From Marivibrio sp040218065 (GTDB taxonomy: Bacteria > Pseudomonadota > Alphaproteobacteria > UBA8366 > Aestuariispiraceae): a DNA stretch of 64,000 bases. A program made the position numbers and the translations under genes. Position 1 is the first letter of the stretch, and every line of letters starts with the position of its first letter. Under the pieces are notes generated by a model that did no database searches, was not told the origin of the DNA, and was given only the letters and a program-made list of their open reading frames with translations. The stretch spans positions 248,001 to 312,000 of the forward strand of contig NZ_JAVJQE010000015.1 of assembly GCF_040218065.1 (NCBI RefSeq), read 5' to 3'. Shown here in pieces: positions 34,824 to 42,433 of the stretch.

Positions 34824-35642
34824 ATGAGGAGCGCCCGCCCGATGCAGGCCGCCGCCGCCCGCCGCCAGAGCGATCACGTCGACCCCGCCGCCGATCCGTG
34901 GGATCGCCTGCGCCAGGTCTTCGATCGCTACGCCGCCGCCGGCCGCACTGCGACCTTCTGGCGGCGCGACGACGATCTGCGCGTCGCGGGCCCGGCGCTC
35001 GACCGGCTGCTGGCGCTCGCCGACGGCGGGCCCGTCACCCTGGCGGCGATCCCCCGCGACCTGGACGCCGCGGCGGCGGCGCGGCTGGACGCGACCGCCG
35101 GCGTGACGCTGGCCCCGCACGGCTGGGCGCATGCGAACCACGCGCCCGAGGGCGAAAAGAAAGCGGAATTCGGGGCCCACCGGCCGGTTGAGGCCATGCT
35201 GGCGGAGATCGCGGCGGCCTGGCGACGGCTGCGGACGCTGGCCCCGACGGCGGCGCGGCCGATCTTCGTTCCGCCGTGGAACCGCATCGACGCGCGCTTG
35301 GCCGCGCGCCTGCCGGAGGCCGGCCTCGCCGCGCTGTCGACGGTCAAGCCGCGCACGCCGGCGGAGCGCGGCCGACGCCTGAACGTGCATGTCGATCCGA
35401 TCGATTGGAAGGCCGGCAAGCGGTTTCTGGGCGACGCGCCGGCGCTTGAGCAGGCGATCGGGCATCTGACGGCGCGCCTCGATCCCGAGTTTCCCGGCGA
35501 CCCGCAGGAGCCGACCGGGCTGTTGACCCATCATCCGGTCCATGACGGCGCATGCTGGCGCTTCTTGGAGCGGCTGCACCGCGCGGTCGCCGATCATCCG
35601 GCCGCGCGCTTCGTCGACGCCGAGCAGGGGCTCGAGCCGTGA
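34824..35642 (+). CDS. Polysaccharide-deacetylase-fold protein, glycan cluster gene 6
   Basis: A 272-residue NodB-homology (CE4-like) protein. Motifs are RRDDD (48-51) for the catalytic/metal Asp pair, HGWAHANH (99-106) for metal His residues, PPWNR (150-154) and LLTHHPVHD (233-241). Family members remove N- or O-acetyl groups from sugars. There is no signal peptide, so it would act in the cytosol on a precursor, which is unusual for polymer deacetylases and closer to the small-molecule LPS/precursor deacetylases. A second in-frame ATG at 34842 is possible. Its stop overlaps the GTG of the next gene. Confidence 0.82.
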   Translation: MRSARPMQAAAARRQSDHVDPAADPWDRLRQVFDRYAAAGRTATFWRRDDDLRVAGPALDRLLALADGGPVTLAAIPRDLDAAAAARLDATAGVTLAPHGWAHANHAPEGEKKAEFGAHRPVEAMLAEIAAAWRRLRTLAPTAARPIFVPPWNRIDARLAARLPEAGLAALSTVKPRTPAERGRRLNVHVDPIDWKAGKRFLGDAPALEQAIGHLTARLDPEFPGDPQEPTGLLTHHPVHDGACWRFLERLHRAVADHPAARFVDAEQGLEP

Positions 35643-36283
35643 GCGAACGGTTGCGCAGACTGCATCAGGAGCGCGGCGGCGTGACCGGCGGCGATAGCGG
35701 CGGCGGCCCGAAAACGGCCGGCGCGCCGCTCACCGCGCGCCTCGCCTACGGGCGCAAGAGCCTGCACGGCGACGCCGCGCGGGCCGCGATCGGCCTTGCG
35801 CTGACGCTGACGCCGATCCTCGCGGTGGACGCGCTGCTGGCGGTCGATCTGGCGCTCGGCGCGTGCGCGGCGATCTTTGCGCTCTATCTGACGCGCACGC
35901 TGCTGCGTTACCGCACGGAAATCCGCATCGACGCCTCGGGCGTCGAGGAGCGCGCGCTCGGCGTGAAGCGGATCGCCTGGGACGGGATCGACCATGTCAA
36001 GCTGCGCTACTACAGCACCAAGCGCGGGCGCGAGGGAGCGGGCTGGCTGGTGCTGACGTTGGCCGGCGAACCCGATCCGGCCGATCCGGAAGAGCCGGGA
36101 CCGGCGCCGCGGGCGCGAAAAAAAATCTCTGTTGAATCGACGCTTGAGCGATTCGATGATCTTCTAACTGCGGTCGCCGAGACGGCCGTGCGGCGCGGAC
36201 TCGAGATGGACGAGACCACCGTCCACAATTTCGCCGCCGCCGGCCGACCGTTGCGCCTCTCCGTTGGGGGAGAGGCGGACTGA
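35639..36283 (+). CDS. Small two-helix membrane protein, glycan cluster gene 7
   Basis: A 214-residue hypothetical protein. Two adjacent hydrophobic segments (about residues 45-62 and 66-83) form a membrane hairpin. A beta-rich C-terminal region with IRIDASGVEERALGVKRIAW resembles a bacterial PH-like domain. GTG 35639 overlaps the deacetylase stop. A local AT-rich patch (GCGAAAAAAAATCTCTGTT, about 36114-36132) is odd for this genome. The 3' end encodes an 8-bp hairpin (GCCTCTCC/GGAGAGGC, 36255-36276) of the kind found in dispersed repeats. Function is unknown; it may anchor the cluster's enzymes at the membrane, which is speculation. Confidence 0.65.
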   Translation: MSERLRRLHQERGGVTGGDSGGGPKTAGAPLTARLAYGRKSLHGDAARAAIGLALTLTPILAVDALLAVDLALGACAAIFALYLTRTLLRYRTEIRIDASGVEERALGVKRIAWDGIDHVKLRYYSTKRGREGAGWLVLTLAGEPDPADPEEPGPAPRARKKISVESTLERFDDLLTAVAETAVRRGLEMDETTVHNFAAAGRPLRLSVGGEAD

Positions 36284-36324
36284 CGACTCGGCGTCGCCGC
36301 GCCGAGGAAGGGCGAGGGCGTCGC

Positions 36325-38241
36325 ATGACGGCCAATCTTTTGGAAGTGCGGGATCTGCAGGTCGTCTTCGACCTGGCCGAAGGCCCGCTGGAGGCCGTTC
36401 GCGGCGTGAGCTTCCGCGTGCCGCCGGGCGGAACCGTCGCGCTCGTCGGCGAGAGCGGCTCCGGCAAGTCGGTCGTCAGTCAGGCGATCATGGGCCTGCT
36501 GCCCAAGGCCGCGCGCATCGCCGGCGGCGAGATCCTGTTCCGCGACCCGCTCGCCCCGCCGGACGCGCCGCCGCTCGACATCGCCCATCTCGACCGCGAC
36601 GGCGAGACGATGCGCAAAATCCGCGGCGGCCGCATCTCGATCATCTTCCAGGAGCCGATGACCTCGCTCTCGCCGCTGCATACGATCGGCGATCAGATCG
36701 GCGAAGCTGTCGCGCTGCATCGCGGCGGCGGCCGCGCGGAGGTCGAAGAGCTGGTGCGCGGCATTCTGGAGATGGTCGGATTCCCCGACCCCCAGCGCGC
36801 CCTCAAGACCTATCCGTTCGAATTGTCCGGGGGCCTGCGCCAGCGCGCGATGATCGCGATGGCGCTGGTCTGCCATCCCGCGCTGTTGATCGCGGACGAG
36901 CCGACGACCGCGTTGGACGTCACTATCCAGGCCCAGATCCTGAAGCTGATCCGCGATCTGCAGCGCGAGCTCGGCATGGCCGTGCTGATGATCACCCACG
37001 ATCTGGGCGTCGTCGCCAACGTCGCGGAGGAGGTGGTCGTGATGTATCACGGCCGGGTGATGGAGCACGGCACGCTGGACCATATCTTCCGCGATCCGCA
37101 GCACCCCTATCTGAGGGCGTTGCTGCGCGCGGTGCCGCGCTTCGACATGGGCCGGGACGAACGCCTCGTCCCGATCCGCGAGATCGCCCCCCCGAGCGAG
37201 GCGCTGACCGCGCGCAAGGTCGTCCCGCCGGCGGGCGCGGACCCGAACCGGCCGATCCTGAGCGTATCCGGCCTCGCCAAGCGCTTCACGATCCGCAAGT
37301 CGGGGCTGTTCTCGCGCGGGCCGGCGGCGGCCAACCAGGTGATCGCCGTCGACGGGGTGAGTTTCGAACTGCGGCGCGGCGAATGTCTCGGGCTGGTGGG
37401 CGAAAGCGGATGCGGCAAGACCACGGTCTCGAAGATCCTGATGCGCGCGCTGTCGCCGGATGAAGGCTCGGTCGTCTATTCCGACGGGGTCGAGGACGTC
37501 GACGTGCTCGCGCTCGACGGGGACGGGCTGAAGGTCTTCCGCCGCACCATGCAGTTCATCTTTCAGGACCCGTTCTCCAGCCTCGATCCTCGGATGACGG
37601 TGCTCGACATCGTGACCGAGCCGCTGGACATCCACGGGCTGGGGACTCCCGGCGAACGAAAGGCCTTCGCGCAGGAGCTGATGGCGCTGGTCGGCCTGGA
37701 CACCCGCCATCTCAACCGCTACCCGCACAGCTTCTCCGGCGGGCAGCGCCAGCGCATCGGCATCGCGCGCGCCCTGGCCTTGCGCCCGGAAATCCTGATC
37801 TGCGACGAGCCGGTCTCGGCGTTGGACGTCTCGATTCAGGCGCAGATCCTCAATCTTCTCAAGGATCTACAGCGCGAGCTGGGGCTGACCTACCTCTTCA
37901 TCAGTCACAATCTGGCGGTCGTCGACTACATCGCCGATCGGATCGCGGTGATGTGCCGGGGCCGGCTGGTGGAGCTGGCCCCGCGCGAGACGCTGTTCCG
38001 CGGACCCCAGCACCCCTACACCCAGGCGCTGCTGAAGGCGGTGCCGGATCCGAACCCGGATCGGCCGCTCGACTTCGCGCATCTGATGAACGCGCGCGCC
38101 TCGGAGCCTGCGGCCTGGCCCGCCCCCTTCACCGATCTGAGCGAGCGCGGCGAGACCCGCCCGCGGCTGGTCGAAATCGCGCCGGGCCATTTCGTGCGCA
38201 AGGCGGCCGACGCGGCCGCCGCCCCGGAGGCGGCGGAATGA
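36325..38241 (+). CDS. Oligopeptide-type ABC transporter, fused dual ATPase
   Basis: A 638-residue protein with two complete ABC ATPase domains, as in YejF. Domain 1 (about 1-300) has Walker A GESGSGKS, signature LSGGLRQR and Walker B LLIADEPTTALD. Domain 2 (about 305-600) has GESGCGKT, FSGGQRQR and LICDEPVSALD. The linker contains the oligopeptide-transporter motif (QHPYLRALLRAVP; QHPYTQALLKAVP). It drives import through the two permeases encoded downstream. First gene of a four-gene operon; its stop overlaps the binding-protein start by 4 bases. Confidence 0.94.
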   Translation: MTANLLEVRDLQVVFDLAEGPLEAVRGVSFRVPPGGTVALVGESGSGKSVVSQAIMGLLPKAARIAGGEILFRDPLAPPDAPPLDIAHLDRDGETMRKIRGGRISIIFQEPMTSLSPLHTIGDQIGEAVALHRGGGRAEVEELVRGILEMVGFPDPQRALKTYPFELSGGLRQRAMIAMALVCHPALLIADEPTTALDVTIQAQILKLIRDLQRELGMAVLMITHDLGVVANVAEEVVVMYHGRVMEHGTLDHIFRDPQHPYLRALLRAVPRFDMGRDERLVPIREIAPPSEALTARKVVPPAGADPNRPILSVSGLAKRFTIRKSGLFSRGPAAANQVIAVDGVSFELRRGECLGLVGESGCGKTTVSKILMRALSPDEGSVVYSDGVEDVDVLALDGDGLKVFRRTMQFIFQDPFSSLDPRMTVLDIVTEPLDIHGLGTPGERKAFAQELMALVGLDTRHLNRYPHSFSGGQRQRIGIARALALRPEILICDEPVSALDVSIQAQILNLLKDLQRELGLTYLFISHNLAVVDYIADRIAVMCRGRLVELAPRETLFRGPQHPYTQALLKAVPDPNPDRPLDFAHLMNARASEPAAWPAPFTDLSERGETRPRLVEIAPGHFVRKAADAAAAPEAAE

Positions 38242-40208
38242 GAGGCTTTGCGCCGCTTCTCGCCGCGCTGCTGTTCGCAGCCGCCGCGCCGGCGCCGGCG
38301 AGCGAGATCCTCCCGCCGCTGCAGGAGACGCCCTTCTTCGCGGAAAGTCTGGATCGGGGCGACTTGCCGCCTGTGGCGGCGCGCCTCCCGGACGCGCCGC
38401 AGCTGGTCGATTTCGACGCGCGCGGTCAGGCGCCGGGTCGGCATGGCGGCGATATCCGCATGCTGATGAAACGGGCCAAGGACGCCCGCCAGCTGACGGT
38501 CTACGGCTACGCGCGTCTGGTGAAGTACGACCGCGATCTGGAGCTGGTCCCCGACCTGCTGGAGCGGGTGGACAACGAGGGCGACCGGGTCTTCACGCTT
38601 CACCTGCGCGAAGGCCATCGCTGGTCCGACGGCGCGCCCTTCACCAGCGCCGACTTCCGGTACTTCTGGGAGGATATGGCGAACAACGAGGAGCTCTATC
38701 CGGTCGGACCGCCGGCCTTCCTGAAGGTGCGCGGCGAATACCCGACGGTCACGATCCTCGATGAGACGCGGGTGCGCTACGAATGGCGCTATCCCAATCC
38801 CGACTTCCTGCCGGGCTTGGCCGGGGCGACGCCGGAATACATTTACGCGCCCGCTCACTATCTGAAGCGCTTTCACCTCGACTACGCCGATCCGGAGGCG
38901 CTGGCGGAGGCGGTGGCGGAGAGCGGTCAGCGCAACTGGGCGGCTCTGCACACCAAGAACGGCCGGCTCTACCGCATGGACAATCCGGAGCTGCCGCTCC
39001 TCCAGCCCTGGTTTCCGGTGACGGAGCAGACGGCGAAGCGCCTGATCTTCGAGCGCAACCCCTTCTACCACAAGATCGACCGCAACGGCCGGCAGCTGCC
39101 CTACGCCGACCGGGTGATTTTCGACGTCACAGAATCCAAGCTGATCCCGGGCAAGGTGGCGACCGGCGACGTCGATCTACAGGGTCGTTACCTCACGTTC
39201 GACGATTACACGCTGCTCAAGCGCAACGCCGACCAGGTGGGCTACGACGTCCATCTCTGGCGCATCGCGAAGGGCGCGCATCTGGCGCTGTTTCCCAACC
39301 TGACCCACGGCGATCCGCGCTATCGCGACCTGGTGCGCGACCCGCGGTTCCGGCAGGCGCTGAGCCTTGCGACCAACCGCTATGAGATCAACCGCGTCGT
39401 CTATTACGGCCTGGCGATCGAAGGGCAGAACACGCTGTTGCCGGAAAGTCCGCTCTACAAGCGGGAATACCGAAAGCAGTGGACCGGCTTCGACCTGAAG
39501 CGCGCCAACGCGCTGCTCGACGAGATGGGCCTGGAGCGCCGCATGATCGACGGCGTGCGCACCTATCCGAACGGCGATCCGATCGAGATCGTGGTCGAAA
39601 GCGCCGGCACCTCGACCGAGGAGACCGACGTGCTGCAGCTGATCAAGGACAGCTGGTACGAGGTCGGAGTCCGCGTGTTCATCAAGCCGATCAACCTCGA
39701 CACCATGCGTCGGCGGATCTACGCGGGCGAAACGCAGATGGCGATTTCCTCCGGCTTGGAGAACGGCATGGCGACGGCGGACATGACGCCGGACGAGCTC
39801 GCGCCGGTGCATCAGATCCAGTACCAGTGGTCGGACTGGGGTCAGTATTTCGAGACCAACGGCGAGGCCGGATCGCCGCCCGACATGGCGGTCGGCAAGC
39901 GGCTCGTCGATCTGCTGCACCGCTGGTACGGGGCCGCCGACAAGGCCGAGCGGACCCGCCTGTGGCGCGAGATGCTGGAGATCCACTCCGACAACGTCTT
40001 CACCATCGGCCTGGTGGCCGGCGTGATGCAGCCGATCGCCGTGCGCCACGGCCTGATGAACGTGCCCGACCAGGGGATCTGGAACTGGGACCCGGGCGCC
40101 CATTTCGGCCTCTACGGGATGGACGGCTTCTGGTGGGACCCGGGCGTCGGCGAGACCGCGGACGCCGATCGGGCGGCCGCGGCCGCGGCCGCGGCGGACG
40201 ACGGATAG
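38238..40208 (+). CDS. ABC transporter substrate-binding protein, family 5
   Basis: A 656-residue periplasmic binding protein of the peptide/nickel SBP family 5. A signal peptide ends near AAAPAPASE (about residue 22). The mature protein shows the family's LRMLMKRAKD-like opening, LHLREGHRWSDGAPFTSADF and VRDPRFRQALSLATNRYEIN. It is longer than classic OppA (about 540), like YejA-type proteins. There is no lipobox, so it is a soluble periplasmic protein. The C-terminus is a poly-Ala tail coded by GCGGCC repeats. The ligand cannot be deduced; peptides or opine-like compounds are plausible. Confidence 0.93.
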   Translation: MRGFAPLLAALLFAAAAPAPASEILPPLQETPFFAESLDRGDLPPVAARLPDAPQLVDFDARGQAPGRHGGDIRMLMKRAKDARQLTVYGYARLVKYDRDLELVPDLLERVDNEGDRVFTLHLREGHRWSDGAPFTSADFRYFWEDMANNEELYPVGPPAFLKVRGEYPTVTILDETRVRYEWRYPNPDFLPGLAGATPEYIYAPAHYLKRFHLDYADPEALAEAVAESGQRNWAALHTKNGRLYRMDNPELPLLQPWFPVTEQTAKRLIFERNPFYHKIDRNGRQLPYADRVIFDVTESKLIPGKVATGDVDLQGRYLTFDDYTLLKRNADQVGYDVHLWRIAKGAHLALFPNLTHGDPRYRDLVRDPRFRQALSLATNRYEINRVVYYGLAIEGQNTLLPESPLYKREYRKQWTGFDLKRANALLDEMGLERRMIDGVRTYPNGDPIEIVVESAGTSTEETDVLQLIKDSWYEVGVRVFIKPINLDTMRRRIYAGETQMAISSGLENGMATADMTPDELAPVHQIQYQWSDWGQYFETNGEAGSPPDMAVGKRLVDLLHRWYGAADKAERTRLWREMLEIHSDNVFTIGLVAGVMQPIAVRHGLMNVPDQGIWNWDPGAHFGLYGMDGFWWDPGVGETADADRAAAAAAAADDG

Positions 40209-40221
40209 GGCGCACAGGCTT

Positions 40222-41220
40222 ATGCTGGATTACATCGCGCGCCGTCTGCTCGTCATGATCCCGACGCTGCTGATCATCAGCGTCCTGGTCTTCGTGATCA
40301 TCCAACTGCCGCCCGGCGACTATCTTGAGACGATGGTGGCCGAACTGCAGAGCCAGGGCGAGGAGGTGAGCCAGGAGCGGATCGCCTTCTATCGCGAGCA
40401 GTACGGCCTGGGCGAGCCGATGTGGAAGCAGTTCGCGGTCTGGTTCTGGGGCCTGCTGCAGGGCGACATGGGCTACAGCTTCGAATACGAGCTGCCGGTC
40501 TCCGACGTCGTCGGCGACCGGGTTTTCCTGACCATCCTGGTGAGCTTCACCACCATCCTTTTCGTCTATCTGGTCAGCTTTCCGATCGGCGTCTATTCGG
40601 CGGTCCGCCAATATTCGCTCGGCGACTACACGCTGACCTTCGTCGGCTTCATCGGGTTGGCGACGCCGAACTTTCTGTTGGCGCTGATCCTGATGTATTT
40701 CGCGAATCAATGGTTCGGGGTCTCGATCGGCGGACTGGTCGATCCCGAATTGCGCGACGCGCCGATGAGCTGGGAGAAGCTCGTCAACGTGCTGGGCCAT
40801 CTGTGGGTGCCGGTGATCGTCATCGGCACGGCGGGCACGGCCGGGATGATCCGGCGGCTGCGGGCCAATCTGCTGGACGAATTGCACAAGCAGTACGTCG
40901 TCACCGCCAAGGCCAAGGGCGTGCCGCCGGGCAAGCTGCTGCGCAAGTACCCGCTGCGTATGGCGCTCAATCCCTTCATCGCCGACATCGGCAACCTGCT
41001 GCCGGAGATCATTTCGGGCTCGGCCATCGTCTCGGTGGTGCTCAGCCTGGAGACCACGGGGCCGATGCTGCTCGGCGCGCTGCAGAGCCAGGACATGTAT
41101 CTCGCGGGCTCGTTCCTGATGGCGCTCGCCCTGCTGACGGTGGTTGGGAACCTGCTCAGCGATCTGGCGCTGGCCGCGCTGGACCCGCGGATCAGGCTGG
41201 GCGCGGAGTCCGCCCGATGA
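40222..41220 (+). CDS. ABC transporter permease, OppB/YejB type
   Basis: A 332-residue inner-membrane permease with six hydrophobic segments. It begins with the family's MLDYIARRLLVMIPTLLIIS and contains a short periplasmic segment before TM2 (EEVSQERIAFYREQYGLGEP). The EAA-type coupling loop is QYVVTAKAKGVPPGKLLRKY. It pairs with the OppC-type permease whose ATG overlaps its stop (ATGA), giving the heterodimeric channel. Confidence 0.94.
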   Translation: MLDYIARRLLVMIPTLLIISVLVFVIIQLPPGDYLETMVAELQSQGEEVSQERIAFYREQYGLGEPMWKQFAVWFWGLLQGDMGYSFEYELPVSDVVGDRVFLTILVSFTTILFVYLVSFPIGVYSAVRQYSLGDYTLTFVGFIGLATPNFLLALILMYFANQWFGVSIGGLVDPELRDAPMSWEKLVNVLGHLWVPVIVIGTAGTAGMIRRLRANLLDELHKQYVVTAKAKGVPPGKLLRKYPLRMALNPFIADIGNLLPEIISGSAIVSVVLSLETTGPMLLGALQSQDMYLAGSFLMALALLTVVGNLLSDLALAALDPRIRLGAESAR

Positions 41221-42416
41221 GCGAGAGCCCGCGCCTTCCGAACCGCGGCGACGAGCCGCTCTCGCACTATGTCGACCAGGCGCCGTTCGATCCGCAGGCC
41301 GCCGTCACGCTGACGCCGGAGCAGGAGCGCTATTACCTCTCCAGCCAATGGCGGCTGATGTGGCTGAAATTCAAGCGCCACCGGCTGGCGGTGGTGAGCG
41401 GCGTCTTTCTGCTGCTGGTCTACGCCTCGGTGCTGATCTCGGAGGTGTTGGCGCCGGTCGACTACAACCACCGCAACACCGAGTATCTGAAGGCCCCCCC
41501 GCAGGCGATCCATCTGTTCCACGAGGGGGAGTTCGTGGGCCCCTTCGTCTACGGCTACGACGTCAGCCTGGATATGGAGATGATGGCGTGGCGCTATGAC
41601 GTCGATAAAAGCGACGTCATGCCGCTGCGCTTCTTCTGCACCGAGGCCGACTATCCCGGCGCGACCTACCAGTTCTGGGGCTTGGTCGAGGCGAGCTTCC
41701 ACATCGTCTGTCCGGCCGAAGGCGGTTATTTCTTTCCGCTGGGCGCCGATCGGCTGGGGCGCGACATGCTGAGCCGGATCATCCAGGGCGCGCGCATCTC
41801 GCTCACGATCGGCTTGATCGGGGTGGTGATCTCCTTCGCGCTGGGCGTCGTGCTCGGCGGGCTCGCCGGCTATTACGGCGGGTATGTCGATTCGGCCGTC
41901 CAACGCGCGATCGAGATCGTGCGCTCCTTTCCCTCGCTGCCGCTGTGGATGGCCTTGTCGGCGGCGATGCCGGTCGATTGGTCGCCGATCATCGTCTTCA
42001 TGGGAATTTCGGTGATCCTGGGGCTGCTCGACTGGCCGGGCCTGGCGCGGGCCGTGCGCTCCAAACTGCTGGCGCTGCGCGAGGAGGATTTCGTCGTCGC
42101 CGCCGAACTGATGGGCGCAAAGCCGAAACGCATCATCGGCCGGCATCTGCTGCCCAGCTTCTCCAGCCACCTGATCGCCAGCGCGACGCTGACGATTCCG
42201 GCGATGATCCTCGGGGAGACGGCGCTCAGCTTCCTAGGCCTCGGCCTGCGCCCGCCGATCACCAGTTGGGGCGTGCTCTTGAACGAGGCGCAGAACTTCA
42301 ACGCCATCGTCAACACGCCCTGGCTGCTGTTCCCCGCCGTGCCGGTGATCCTCGTCGTCCTCGCCTTCCAATTCCTCGGCGACGGGCTGCGCGACGCGGC
42401 CGATCCGTACAAGTAA
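41217..42416 (+). CDS. ABC transporter permease, OppC/YejE type with large periplasmic insert
   Basis: A 399-residue permease. After a cytoplasmic N-terminus and TM1 (about residues 60-80), there is a periplasmic loop of about 110 residues (NHRNTEYLKAPPQ to FHIVCPAEGGYFFPLG) with two Cys. The GADRLGRDMLSRIIQGARIS junction and five further membrane segments follow. The EAA loop is DFVVAAELMGAKPKRIIGRH. The long TM1-TM2 insert is shared with YejE-like permeases and distinguishes this importer from classical Opp/Dpp. Last gene of the transporter operon, 17 bases before the TPR-sulfotransferase locus. Confidence 0.93.
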   Translation: MSESPRLPNRGDEPLSHYVDQAPFDPQAAVTLTPEQERYYLSSQWRLMWLKFKRHRLAVVSGVFLLLVYASVLISEVLAPVDYNHRNTEYLKAPPQAIHLFHEGEFVGPFVYGYDVSLDMEMMAWRYDVDKSDVMPLRFFCTEADYPGATYQFWGLVEASFHIVCPAEGGYFFPLGADRLGRDMLSRIIQGARISLTIGLIGVVISFALGVVLGGLAGYYGGYVDSAVQRAIEIVRSFPSLPLWMALSAAMPVDWSPIIVFMGISVILGLLDWPGLARAVRSKLLALREEDFVVAAELMGAKPKRIIGRHLLPSFSSHLIASATLTIPAMILGETALSFLGLGLRPPITSWGVLLNEAQNFNAIVNTPWLLFPAVPVILVVLAFQFLGDGLRDAADPYK

Positions 42417-42433
42417 GCGGTCCGGGCGCGCCC

